Shown here in pieces: positions 29,896-38,692 of a stretch of DNA of 64,000 nucleotides. Location of the stretch: assembly GCA_022072255.1 (NCBI GenBank), contig JAJVHZ010000001.1:118331-182330 (forward strand), in the 5' to 3' direction. A program made the position numbers and the translations under genes. The DNA is from Gammaproteobacteria bacterium. Lineage in GTDB: Bacteria > Pseudomonadota > Gammaproteobacteria > JAJPIJ01. The notes under the pieces are model-generated. The model did not search any database and had not been told where the DNA came from. It was given only the letters and a program-made list of their open reading frames with translations. The number at the start of each line of letters is the position of its first letter. Position 1 is the stretch's first letter.

Positions 29896-30390
29896 TCGTC
29901 GCCTCGCTGGTGCATCGGTTTGGGGCCCAACATCGGATCTGGAGGAATTCGAATATACTCCAGCCCCTCATTGGCTTCGTGTGTCGATTCCATGTCGAGT
30001 TTCATTGCCGACCGCCGGCCTCTGCCCCGGCTGGTCGTCCTGCTCAGCATCGTATCGCTGCCGGGTCTGATCCGGCGGCCTGCCGGATATCAGCCATCCT
30101 CCGGAACTCCGGCGTCGGTTAGGTACATCCACCGCCATCGGTTATACTGCCTCGCAGTTTGTTGCGGCATGGTCCGGTCCATGCCTTGAGGTTCGGCCAG
30201 CCGGCACTGTACGGCGGGCCATCAACGGGTTCGCCCGCCATCCTCCCGCAAACCTGTCGCGGCTCGCGCCCCTTGGCGCTCATCGCTTCACCCTAATTCC
30301 GCTGCCTGAACCGGTTTCGCGCCTCGTGCGCGTGCGGGAGCATTCCGGACGCTGCATGCTTGCGCGCCCGCACTGGAGCAACAGACCATC
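29896..30390. other. divergent intergenic region, ATPase (-) and helicase (+)
   Basis: No gene is seen in these 495 bases. On the minus strand a TATATT -10-like hexamer (29952-29957) lies between the arms of an inverted repeat, CTGGAG at 29939-29944 and CTCCAG at 29958-29963, possibly an operator for the copper ATPase. On the plus strand TATACT at 30143-30148 is a possible -10 for the helicase and would leave a leader of about 240 bases. That leader contains a hairpin, GGCATGG-TCCGGT-CCATGCC, near 30167-30186. Long structured leaders are typical of cold-induced RNA helicase genes. Confidence 0.4.
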
Positions 30391-31674
30391 ATGTCATTCA
30401 ACGAACTCGGCCTGCCTGAGGCCATCCTGCGCGCGGTCGCGCATCTGGGGCACGAATCCCCGACCCCGATACAGCGTAAGGCCGTGCCCATCGCGCTCGC
30501 AGGCGGCGATCTGCTGGCCGCGGCCCAAACCGGAACGGGCAAGACGGCCGCGTTTGCGATGCCGACCCTCGCGCGCCTGGGTGCGCGAGGGGCCCATGGC
30601 GCGCCGCCGAGAGCGCTGGTTCTCACGCCCACGCGCGAACTGGCCGCCCAGGTGGCCGCAAGCTTCCGCGACTACGGCCGGCACCTCCCGCTGCAGACCG
30701 AGGCCGTCTATGGCGGTGTCGGCATGTTCCCCCAGACCAGGGCCCTGCGCCGCGGCGTGGACGTGCTGGTGGCCACGCCAGGCCGCCTCATCGATCACCT
30801 CGAGCAGCGTACCGCGAGGCTGTCGAACGTCGAGGTGCTCGTGCTGGATGAGGCCGACCGCATGCTCGACATGGGATTCCTCCCGGCCATCCGCCGCATC
30901 ATCGCGATGCTTCCCGCAAACCGGCAGAATCTGCTGTTCTCGGCGACCTTCTCCGCCGGGGTGCGCCGGCTGGCCGCCACGCTGCTGCGCAACCCCGCGG
31001 AGATCGATGTCGCCCCACGCAATTCCGCGGCCGCCACCGTGACACAGCGGGCGTTCCACGTCGACAAGGACAACAAGCGTCCGCTGCTCGTGCACCTCTT
31101 GCGTACGGGCGGCTGGGGGCAGACACTGGTGTTCGCGCGCACGAAGCACGGCGCCGAGCGGCTCTCGGATCAACTCGAACGCGAGGGGATACTGGCTGCC
31201 GCCATCCACGGCGACAAGTCGCAGGGCCAGCGCACGCGCGCGCTGGATCAGTTCAAGCAGGGCAGGGTACGCGTGCTGGTGGCCACGGACGTGGCCGCCC
31301 GCGGCATCGACGTCGACGGGCTGACGCACGTCGTGAACTTCGACCTGCCGAATTCCCCGGAGGACTACGTGCATCGGATCGGGCGCACCGGCCGGGCTGG
31401 CGCAAGCGGAGAGGCGATCTCGCTGGTCAGCAGCGAGGAGCGAGCGCAGTTGAAAGACATCGAGCACCTGCTCGGCCGGACGCTGTCGGCCGCAACGATT
31501 GCGGGCTATGAGCCGACCCATCCTGCGGTGTCCGGGTCCCAATCGCAGCCAGCAGGTGTACGCCGCCGCCACACGCCGGGAGTTAACCCTGCCGGACACC
31601 ATGGCCACCGCCGGGATGCCGGCGGCGGACGCACCCATGGGCGGGCCCACACCCCCGCGCGCAAGGGAAGATGA
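30391..31674 (+). CDS. DEAD-box RNA helicase, RhlE-like
   Basis: A 427-residue ATP-dependent RNA helicase. The Q motif PTPIQ is at 24-28, Walker A AQTGTGKT at 45-52, then PTRELA, VLDEADRMLDMGF, the SAT motif and HRIGRTGRAG in the second RecA domain. The RMLDMGF continuation and compact length fit the RhlE group. A basic, low-complexity tail of about 45 residues follows residue 380. Such enzymes remodel rRNA or mRNA structure, often in the cold. An RRM gene lies 125 bases downstream, and the upstream leader is long. Confidence 0.9.
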   Translation: MSFNELGLPEAILRAVAHLGHESPTPIQRKAVPIALAGGDLLAAAQTGTGKTAAFAMPTLARLGARGAHGAPPRALVLTPTRELAAQVAASFRDYGRHLPLQTEAVYGGVGMFPQTRALRRGVDVLVATPGRLIDHLEQRTARLSNVEVLVLDEADRMLDMGFLPAIRRIIAMLPANRQNLLFSATFSAGVRRLAATLLRNPAEIDVAPRNSAAATVTQRAFHVDKDNKRPLLVHLLRTGGWGQTLVFARTKHGAERLSDQLEREGILAAAIHGDKSQGQRTRALDQFKQGRVRVLVATDVAARGIDVDGLTHVVNFDLPNSPEDYVHRIGRTGRAGASGEAISLVSSEERAQLKDIEHLLGRTLSAATIAGYEPTHPAVSGSQSQPAGVRRRHTPGVNPAGHHGHRRDAGGGRTHGRAHTPARKGR

Positions 31675-31799
31675 TGGGCGCCATGACGCGAGAGGGTGCA
31701 GCGTGCTGCTGCACCGGCGCGTGCCGCGTTGCGGCTGCCAGGGACGGCGATGTCCGATCTGCGCGACCGGTGTATCAGTCATCAAGAAGGAGATAATAC

Positions 31800-32066
31800 A
31801 TGTTGAAGATCTACGCTGGCAGCCTTCCGCCGGATGCGACGGATGAGGAGGTGAGGCAACTGTTCGCGGCGCATGGCCGCGTACGCTCGATCGACGTCGC
31901 GCGCGACATCTTCTCCGGCAAGTGCAAGGGCTTTGCGTTCATACAGATGGAAGGGCACGAGGCCCGCGCAGCCATCAGCGCACTGAACGGCCGGGAATTG
32001 CGCGGGAGCACGCTGCGTGTCAACGAGGAGCGGCCGCGTCCTGCACGTGGTGGCAGACGCCGGTAG
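31800..32066 (+). CDS. small RNA-recognition-motif (RRM) protein
   Basis: An 88-residue protein consisting of one RRM domain and a short basic tail (PRPARGGRRR). The RNP2 motif is KIYAGSL at 3-9 and RNP1 is KGFAFIQM at about 43-50. A perfect AAGGAG at 31787-31792 stands 7 bases before the ATG, the strongest ribosome binding site of this region, predicting abundant expression. Bacterial Rbp-type RRM proteins are often cold-induced. Position behind the DEAD-box gene suggests joint action on RNA structure, which is inference. Confidence 0.92.
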   Translation: MLKIYAGSLPPDATDEEVRQLFAAHGRVRSIDVARDIFSGKCKGFAFIQMEGHEARAAISALNGRELRGSTLRVNEERPRPARGGRRR

Positions 32067-32159
32067 GTTCGCCCCGGTACCTTCGGTGATTCCGCCCGGG
32101 CTGTTCGCCCGGCGCGCGGAAGCTTGCGCATCCCCCGGCGGGGTCGGATCATCGCCGCT

Positions 32160-33275
32160 GTGACTACCGCTACGGACCCTGACGCTGCACTGGCGTGCCG
32201 CCTAGATACCGAGGCGATGCACGCGCTCGCCGCCGAGATCAAGGTGTGGGGCGCAGACCTGGGGTTTCAGCAGATCGGCATTACCGGCATCGACCTCGGC
32301 CCGGACGAAGCACGGCTCGAGGAATGGCTCGAGCGGAACTTCCACGGCGACATGCATTACATGTGGCGCCACGGCAGCAGGCGCTGCCGTCCCGCGGAGC
32401 TCCATCCGGGCACGGTGCGCGTCATCTGCGCGCGCATGGACTATTGGCCCGGGGATGCGGCCGATGCGGAGCGCGTGCTCAATCATCCCGAGCTCGCCTA
32501 TGTCTCCCGCTACGCGCTCGGCCGCGACTATCACAAGGTCCTGCGCGCGCGCCTGCAGCGGCTCGCCGGGCGTGTGGCTGATACCGTCGGGGAGCATGGA
32601 TACCGCGTGTTTGTCGACAGCGCCCCGGTCATGGAGAAACCGCTGGCGCGTAACGCCGGCCTCGGCTGGATCGGCAAGCACACCAATCTCATCAACCGCG
32701 GCGCCGGCTCCTGGTTCTTTCTCGGCGAGATCTACACCGATCTGCCCTTGCCGATCGACGCGGCCGAAGGCGCGGAGCATTGCGGCCGCTGCACGGTGTG
32801 CATGGACGTCTGCCCGACCGCCGCGATCGTGGCGCCATTCCAGCTCGATGCGCGACGCTGCGTCTCCTACCTGACCATCGAGCTGCGCGGATCCATACCC
32901 GAGGAGTTGCGCCCGCTCATCGGCAATCGCATTTATGGTTGCGACGACTGCCAGCTCTTTTGTCCGTGGAACCGCTACGCGCGCGCGACCGGGGAGGGCG
33001 ATTTCCGGCCCCGGCACGATCTGGATTCCTCGAGCCTGCTGCGGCTGTTCGGCTGGGGCGAGGAGGATTTCCTGAGATACACGGAGGGGTCGGCCATACG
33101 CCGCATCGGTTACGAGTGCTGGTTGCGGAACCTCGCCGTGGCACTTGGCAATGCGCCCAGCCGGCCCGAGATCCTCGCCGGTCTGCGGGCACGCGCCGAC
33201 CATCCTTCGGCACTGGTGCGCGAACACGTGCAATGGGCCTTGGCCCGGCACGCGGTGTCGTCATCCCGCGGATGA
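32160..33275 (+). CDS. queG: epoxyqueuosine reductase QueG
   Basis: QueG reduces epoxyqueuosine to queuosine in tRNA, using cobalamin and two [4Fe-4S] clusters. I use the GTG at 32160, giving 371 residues; a TTG 12 codons upstream is possible. The cluster cysteines are in CGRCTVCMDVCPTAAI and in CDDCQLFCPWN, and the CVSYLTIELRG motif lies between them. A helical HEAT-like end follows. E. coli QueG has 379 residues. The 3' end overlaps the convergent unrecognised gene by 15 bases. Confidence 0.94.
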   Translation: MTTATDPDAALACRLDTEAMHALAAEIKVWGADLGFQQIGITGIDLGPDEARLEEWLERNFHGDMHYMWRHGSRRCRPAELHPGTVRVICARMDYWPGDAADAERVLNHPELAYVSRYALGRDYHKVLRARLQRLAGRVADTVGEHGYRVFVDSAPVMEKPLARNAGLGWIGKHTNLINRGAGSWFFLGEIYTDLPLPIDAAEGAEHCGRCTVCMDVCPTAAIVAPFQLDARRCVSYLTIELRGSIPEELRPLIGNRIYGCDDCQLFCPWNRYARATGEGDFRPRHDLDSSSLLRLFGWGEEDFLRYTEGSAIRRIGYECWLRNLAVALGNAPSRPEILAGLRARADHPSALVREHVQWALARHAVSSSRG

Positions 33276-33935
33276 GTCTCGGCGGGGATACCGATCCGTG
33301 GCCTCCGGCTGAGCCGGACACAGGCCCCGGCTCTCCAGCATTTCCAGGATCCAGCGCTCCACATCGCCTCTGCCGGCTCCGATCGCTGCCGGCGGTCTGG
33401 CCACGCGTGGATCGGTCACACCGCCACAGTGCGTCGGCACGACGATGCTGTCGACCGCATCCACGGGCAGGGCCTCCACCAGGAAGGGGTACCTGAACAC
33501 CATACCGGGCTCCGCGAATCCCAGCACTGCCGCCGTGGCGTTCCGCCAGCGCCGGTTGAACTCGGCTGCGGAGAAGACCATCACCGCGGCGTCTTCACGG
33601 CCTTCCCAGAGACGCGCGACCGTCAGGGCGTCCGAGAGGTCGTGCGAGAGCAGGTAGACGCCGAGCTGGCGCTCCAGGGAGCCCAGCGGACCAGGGTCCG
33701 TGCTCGGCAGCCACCGGCCGGCGTCGAGGTTCGCTGCCAGGCCGCACGGCAGGCCGCGAAACAGCACGCCTGAGTCGCCGTAGCGAATCCCCAGAAAGCC
33801 GTGGTCGAGACCAAGCAGCTCGTCGATCTTCGGGTGCCAGCCGCTGCGCCACGCGCGCCGGGCATGGCCTGGGCGAGTGTTGTAGACATATGCCGTATTG
33901 CGCGCGCTGCCGTCGCGCCCGTTTTCACCGTGCAT
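33261..33935 (-). CDS. hypothetical protein, no family recognised
   Basis: I do not recognise this 224-residue protein. From the ATG at 33935, with GAGGA 7 bases before, it shows no signal peptide or membrane helix. It has mixed alpha/beta character, for example LGIRYGDSGVLFRGLPCGL at about 45-63, GVYLLSHDLSDALTVARLW and MVFRYPFLVEALPVDAVDSIVV. Amino-acid composition is balanced and unlike an antisense shadow, and there is no other gene in this stretch. Its end overlaps queG by 15 bases in the convergent direction. A terminator for the upstream ompA-like gene separates the two. Confidence 0.6.
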   Translation of the reverse strand: MHGENGRDGSARNTAYVYNTRPGHARRAWRSGWHPKIDELLGLDHGFLGIRYGDSGVLFRGLPCGLAANLDAGRWLPSTDPGPLGSLERQLGVYLLSHDLSDALTVARLWEGREDAAVMVFSAAEFNRRWRNATAAVLGFAEPGMVFRYPFLVEALPVDAVDSIVVPTHCGGVTDPRVARPPAAIGAGRGDVERWILEMLESRGLCPAQPEATDRYPRRDSSAG

Positions 33936-33960
33936 CACTGCGTCCTCGTGGCTGCCGGAA

Positions 33961-33992
33961 AAGAAAAAGGCGCGTGGGTGACCCCACGCGCC
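33961..33992 (-). terminator. Rho-independent terminator of the OmpA-like lipoprotein gene
   Basis: On the minus strand a perfect 10-base stem, GGCGCGTGGG with CCCACGCGCC (33969-33978 and 33983-33992, loop of 4), is followed by TTTTTCTT. It lies 41 bases after the stop codon of the gene at 34033. Confidence 0.9.
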
Positions 33993-34032
33993 CGCAATTC
34001 AGAAGGACTTCGTTATCGTTAGTCGATCGGCG

Positions 34033-34767
34033 CTACTTCATCTGCACTTCATGCCAGACGCACTGCCAGTTCTTCGGGTCGCACGGGGCGCCGGGCGCTG
34101 CCGCACTGACACCGCCGGACTGCCCGTTCGTGTAGAGCTCGACGCGGCGGTTCATATAGCGGCCGTCCTTCGTATCGTTCGAGGCGACGGGCTCGCTTTC
34201 GCCGCGACCCTCGGTCGTCAGCCGCGATGCGGCGATGCCATGGGCGACGAAGTACTCGCGGACGGCCTCGGCACGGCGTTCGGACAGCCCCAGATTGTAC
34301 GCGTCGGACCCGACGCTGTCGGTGTGCCCGACGATCTTGACGTCGGCGTTGCCAACCTCTTCCAGCTTGCGCACGCCCTCGTCGAGGATGGCGGCCGAGT
34401 CAGGCTTGATGGTCGCCTTGTCGAAGTCGAAGTTCACCCCGCGCAGGGTGTGGATGAGCTTCGGCTCCTCCGGAGGCGGAGGCGGCGGCGGAGGAGGAGG
34501 CGGCGGCGGCGGTGGCGGGGCAGCTTCCGCGACCGGTTCAGGCGCCGGCGGCTCCGGGCACAGCGCCGCGCCGACCAGCGCGCCGGCCGCAGCACCTGCG
34601 CCGGCATAGATGCCCTCGTCCTCGTCGGCGGCGAGACCGCCAGCGAGGCCACCCACGGCAGCGCCGGCCAGCATGCAGATGGGCTTGCTGAGGCCACCGG
34701 AATTGGCGCAGCCGGAAAGCGTGGCAACACAAGCAATCGTTGTGGCGAGCTTGAGATAGTTCCTCAT
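34033..34767 (-). CDS. OmpA-family lipoprotein with polyproline linker
   Basis: A 244-residue protein starting at the ATG at 34767, with GAGGGGG upstream. A lipoprotein signal ends at Cys20 (LSGC). Residues about 28-70 form a Gly-zipper (AAVGGLAGGLAA, AGAGAAAGALVGAA), followed by a run of 16 prolines at about 84-99. The C-terminal OmpA domain (about 105-220) has the peptidoglycan-binding motif DSVGSDAYNLGLSERRAEAV and NRRVELY. The Pal-like layout tethers the outer membrane to peptidoglycan. The last 25 residues, with two cysteines, are not part of the domain. Confidence 0.9.
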   Translation of the reverse strand: MRNYLKLATTIACVATLSGCANSGGLSKPICMLAGAAVGGLAGGLAADEDEGIYAGAGAAAGALVGAALCPEPPAPEPVAEAAPPPPPPPPPPPPPPPPEEPKLIHTLRGVNFDFDKATIKPDSAAILDEGVRKLEEVGNADVKIVGHTDSVGSDAYNLGLSERRAEAVREYFVAHGIAASRLTTEGRGESEPVASNDTKDGRYMNRRVELYTNGQSGGVSAAAPGAPCDPKNWQCVWHEVQMK

Positions 34768-34966
34768 GATTCGAATCCCCCTCGGTTTGACCTGACGGGC
34801 AGCGAAACCCAACCCGCCTCACGAAACAGTGTGGCTTTTTCGTCACTTAAAGTCTACACACTTGTTGCAGTAAAGCTTACTTGAACTGTTGGCAGCTAAC
34901 AAGAAAAAATCTCGCCCTGGCCGGGCGGAGTTCGTGGCGCCGGCCAGTGCCTGACCCACGGACCGG

Positions 34967-34972
34967 TATAAT
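34967..34972 (+). promoter_or_regulatory. possible -10 element of the HerA-like gene
   Basis: A perfect TATAAT lies 44 bases before the ATG at 35017, in the divergent region with the OmpA-like gene. No convincing -35 is seen at 16-18 bases. Confidence 0.4.
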
Positions 34973-35016
34973 CGACGCGGTCGCACAACCGCATAACCGG
35001 GAAGATTGGGGGAGAC

Positions 35017-36531
35017 ATGTCCGGACCGCTGGTCATCGCGAAGTCGGGGACGACGGACGTATGCCTGTTACCCGCGATGGGAAACCGGCACGGCCTGATC
35101 ACCGGAGCCACCGGCACCGGCAAGACAGTCACCCTCCAGACCATTGCCCAGCGGTTCAGCGACATCGGCGTGTCCGTATTCATGGCCGATATCAAGGGTG
35201 ACCTCGCCGGCATTTCCAAGGCCGGGACAGCGACGCCCAGGATCAAGGAGCGGCTCGATCTCCTGCACCTCGGCGACTTCAGCTTCGCGGGCTGTCCGGT
35301 GGCGTTCTGGGATCCATTCCGGGCCGCCGGCCACCCGGTGCGGGCGACCGTCTCCGACATGGGGCCCCTGCTGTTCAGCCGGATCCTGAATCTCAACGAG
35401 ACCCAGGCCGGGGTGTTGACCATCATCTACCGGATAGCCGACGACAACGGTCTGCTGCTGATGGACCTGAAGGACCTGCGGGCGATGGTCCAGCATGTCG
35501 GCGACAACGCCAGGCAGTTCACCACCGAATACGGCAACGTCTCCGCGGCCAGCGTCGGTGCGATCCAGCGCGGCCTGCTGCAACTGGAGGAGCAGGGCGG
35601 CGATCTGCTCTTCGGCGAGCCCATGCTGAACATCCTGGACCTGATGCAGACGGACAGCGCCGGCAAGGGAGTGGTGAACATCCTGGTTTCCGATCGGCTC
35701 ATGAATGCGCCGAAGCTGTATTCGACGCTGCTGCTGTGGCTGCTGGCCGAGCTGTTCGAGAAGCTCCCCGAGGTCGGGGATCTCGAGCAACCGAAGATGG
35801 TGTTCTTCTTCGACGAGGCCCATCTGCTGTTCGACGAGGCGCCCAGGGCGCTGCTGGAGAAGATCGAGCAGGTCGTGCGTCTCATACGCTCCAAGGGAGT
35901 GGGCGTGTTTTTCATCACCCAGAACCCGCTCGACGTGCCGGATGCAGTGCTGGCGCAGCTCGGCAACCGCGTGCAGCACGCGCTGCGCGCCTTTACGCCT
36001 CGCGATCAGAAGGCCGTAAAGGCGACGGCAGAGACCATGCGTCCGAACCCGGCATTCGACACCGAACAGGTCATCACGGCATTGGGTGTGGGCGAAGCGC
36101 TCATCTCGTTTCTCGATGAAAAAGGCCGGCCAGGGGTGACGGAGCGTGCATTCGTGATCCCTCCTCCAAGCCAGATCGGGCCGATCACGGCGGCCGAGCG
36201 CGACAGCATGATCAAGGCCTCCGCATTTTACGGTCACTACGAGAAGGCGATCGACGGCGAGTCGGCGTACGAGATGCTGAAGCAGCGCGCAGCGAAGTCG
36301 CAGCCGGAAGCTCCGGTGCAGGAACGCGCCGGAGAGGGCTCAGCTCCGGGCGGCGGCGGAGTCGTCAAGGACATACTCGGCTCCGTGTTCGGAGGCCGGC
36401 GCGCCCGCCGCACCGACAGCATCGTCGAGTCCATGGCAAAAAGCGCTGCGCGCTCGATCGGCACGCAACTCGGTCGGCAGATCCTGCGCGGCGTGCTCGG
36501 GTCGCTGAGCGGCGGCGGCCGGCGCGGCTGA
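35017..36531 (+). CDS. HerA-like ATPase, DUF853 (YjgR family)
   Basis: A 504-residue P-loop ATPase. Walker A GATGTGKT is at 30-37, and the Walker B region is [14 protein letters not shown] near 265-280. The [10 protein letters not shown] and [21 protein letters not shown] motifs are those of the DUF853/YjgR branch of the HerA-FtsK superfamily. The tail (about 430-504) is Gly/Arg-rich. Length agrees with E. coli YjgR (500). The role is not established; HerA relatives pump DNA, but here no partner nuclease (NurA) is adjacent. Confidence 0.9.
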   Translation: MSGPLVIAKSGTTDVCLLPAMGNRHGLITGATGTGKTVTLQTIAQRFSDIGVSVFMADIKGDLAGISKAGTATPRIKERLDLLHLGDFSFAGCPVAFWDPFRAAGHPVRATVSDMGPLLFSRILNLNETQAGVLTIIYRIADDNGLLLMDLKDLRAMVQHVGDNARQFTTEYGNVSAASVGAIQRGLLQLEEQGGDLLFGEPMLNILDLMQTDSAGKGVVNILVSDRLMNAPKLYSTLLLWLLAELFEKLPEVGDLEQPKMVFFFDEAHLLFDEAPRALLEKIEQVVRLIRSKGVGVFFITQNPLDVPDAVLAQLGNRVQHALRAFTPRDQKAVKATAETMRPNPAFDTEQVITALGVGEALISFLDEKGRPGVTERAFVIPPPSQIGPITAAERDSMIKASAFYGHYEKAIDGESAYEMLKQRAAKSQPEAPVQERAGEGSAPGGGGVVKDILGSVFGGRRARRTDSIVESMAKSAARSIGTQLGRQILRGVLGSLSGGGRRG

Positions 36532-36700
36532 TCCCGCCGCCGAGCGCGCGTTCGTGGCGCCAGCGGCACCCCTTGAATGACGAGGAGGCGCTGGCTCTGC
36601 ATGATACGGTCCTTCAACTGCCCACCCGTCAATCACGACAGGCGGCGCGACGGAGGGAGCGTTCGCGTCAGGCTCTGCGCCTGACCTGCGGACACGAGCA

Positions 36701-38692
36701 TCAATCCCCGATCTGTGTTCCCTGCTGGGACAATCTCGCAAGCGTCGACGCGGAGCGGCTTGTCGAGGACGGATGCAATTCCACGGCGGTCCGCAGATCG
36801 CGAAGCGCCTCTTCCAGGCGGCCGAGCTCAAGCCTGACGTGCCCGCGAAGTTCGAAGAACAGGGCCTTGTCGCTCTTGGCCAGATCGCCAGGCATCAAAT
36901 ATGCGGCACGATCGAGCTGTCGTGCGGCTGCGTGCGGATCGTATCCCTTGGCGCTGGCGATCATGCCAATCGCGATCCCGAGCGCGCCGTCAAATCCGGC
37001 GTCGAGTCGCTTGAGAAAGGCGCTGCCGGGAGATCCCTCTGTCTGCCAGGTTTCCGGCGTCATGGCCAGCGATGCCGCGAAACGACGGCGCAGGCCGCGT
37101 TGCACGAACGACGTCCATGGATCGGAAGAATCGCTGTTCAATACCGCCGTTTCGAGGAACTCCCGCTGGGTGGCATCAAGGCGAGTGAAGGCAGTCCTGT
37201 CGTCGTGATCCGGGGCGGTGACGAGATAGTAGAGCCAATGATTGACGGTCTTGATTCCCTCCGGCACCGGTGGCGTGAAGGCGACGGGTCGGCGAACCGC
37301 CTGCGTGAACGAGGCGACGGCAGCGTCGCCGTCCGCTCGGCGGGTCCGTAATGGATGGTAGAGCCGCGCAGAAAATCCCAGGCCGCGCGGATTCATCAGC
37401 GTTATGTCGGGTCTCACTCCCTCAACCAGGTGGAAATAGCCGACCGCGCCGACCTCGGCGTCGCCAGAAACGAACAGGATCGCATCCCTGGGGAGAGGCA
37501 GCAGGATGGCGTGCGCGTAGCGGCTCGACCAGTCGTATCCCGCCCGGAGGTTGGTGCGCGCCGATACCGCCGCAATAAGGGTGAGGGAAATCACGCAGAC
37601 CAAGTGTACAAACCACTTGGCGATCTGCTCTTTCCGCGCCAGGTGCATCAGGCCCAGTGACATCCAGATCGCCACTACGGCGTAGGCGGGCAACGGATAA
37701 ACGCTGAAGATGTGGGCGTGCAGGGAGTCATAATCGAATCCCAGCAGAAATATCAGGACGAGGGACGGCATCAGGAAGATGACGGTCAGACACATCGAGA
37801 TCCTGCGGCCCCATGTCCGCCATTGGACGATGGCCCCGAGCAGTCCAAGTGCGGTGCCGATGATCGCGAATTGGAGGAGCAATTGCAGACCAAAATACCT
37901 GACGAAGTACAGATGATCGATCCATGTGGCGGAAGGCGACGCGTCGACGGACGCGTAGCCGGCGCGACTGACCATGGTCCAGAACTCACCCGGTGAAGTC
38001 AGGGGACCATAGAAGCTGAACACGGGGTCGGACCATGATCGCACGACGAGCCAGAAATACGGGGACAGTCCAACCACGCACACTGGAACGAGCACCGGCA
38101 GCCACCGGATGAGGTCGTGTCTGCGTGGCCAGAGAAGGATCGCAAATGCAGGCGACACGAGAACCATGAGTGGCCAGTGGTTGGCCAGACTCAGGCCGAA
38201 CAGGAAAGCCATGAGCGCTGCCGTGCGCGGGGCGAAGGGCTCCGCGGCACCCAATCGTAACCCGAGGTAGACAAGTGCGAAGACGAAGAACGTGTTCAGG
38301 GTGTAGACCTCGGCAATGATCGACTGCGACCAGAACACGCGCGACAGTCCCAGGCCGAAAGCCGCGAAATACGCCAACAGGCGTTCCCGCAGCAGGGTCT
38401 GCACACACATCCAGATGAAGGCGCAGGTCAGGGCGCCGAAGAACGCGCTCAACATGTGTACCCGGAAAGCCACGGATCCGACCGGCAGCAGGGTGAAGAG
38501 GTGGCCGAACAGGGTGTGCAGCGGATAACCGGGCGGGTGCTCGATCCCCAGGAAATAGCTCGACAAGATGAAAAGACCGTCGTCCTCGAGGGCCACCGTT
38601 CGAGGCGCGGTTGCGGCGTACACCGCAAGCAATGCCAGGAAAACAACGACAGGATGCAGCCATTCCCGGCGGCCACCCGGTCCTGCAGTCAT
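36701..38692 (-). CDS. DUF2723 integral-membrane glycosyltransferase-like protein
   Basis: A 663-residue protein with about ten membrane helices in the first 400 residues and a soluble C-terminal region (about 400-663). The N-terminal TVALEDDGLFILSSYFLGIEHPPGYPLHT motif matches DUF2723, a GT-C-like family with acidic residues in the first periplasmic loop. The family is thought to transfer sugars from lipid carriers to proteins or glycans. The C-terminal helices resemble TPR repeats. It overlaps the upstream GT2-GtrA gene by 4 bases, which would supply a polyprenyl-phosphate sugar donor. Acceptor unknown. Confidence 0.82.
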   Translation of the reverse strand: MTAGPGGRREWLHPVVVFLALLAVYAATAPRTVALEDDGLFILSSYFLGIEHPPGYPLHTLFGHLFTLLPVGSVAFRVHMLSAFFGALTCAFIWMCVQTLLRERLLAYFAAFGLGLSRVFWSQSIIAEVYTLNTFFVFALVYLGLRLGAAEPFAPRTAALMAFLFGLSLANHWPLMVLVSPAFAILLWPRRHDLIRWLPVLVPVCVVGLSPYFWLVVRSWSDPVFSFYGPLTSPGEFWTMVSRAGYASVDASPSATWIDHLYFVRYFGLQLLLQFAIIGTALGLLGAIVQWRTWGRRISMCLTVIFLMPSLVLIFLLGFDYDSLHAHIFSVYPLPAYAVVAIWMSLGLMHLARKEQIAKWFVHLVCVISLTLIAAVSARTNLRAGYDWSSRYAHAILLPLPRDAILFVSGDAEVGAVGYFHLVEGVRPDITLMNPRGLGFSARLYHPLRTRRADGDAAVASFTQAVRRPVAFTPPVPEGIKTVNHWLYYLVTAPDHDDRTAFTRLDATQREFLETAVLNSDSSDPWTSFVQRGLRRRFAASLAMTPETWQTEGSPGSAFLKRLDAGFDGALGIAIGMIASAKGYDPHAAARQLDRAAYLMPGDLAKSDKALFFELRGHVRLELGRLEEALRDLRTAVELHPSSTSRSASTLARLSQQGTQIGD

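Noticed and set aside
28195..30189. Plus-strand open frame of over 600 codons across the copper ATPase
   Set aside because: It is antisense to a clear P1B ATPase and has Arg/His/Gly-rich shadow composition.
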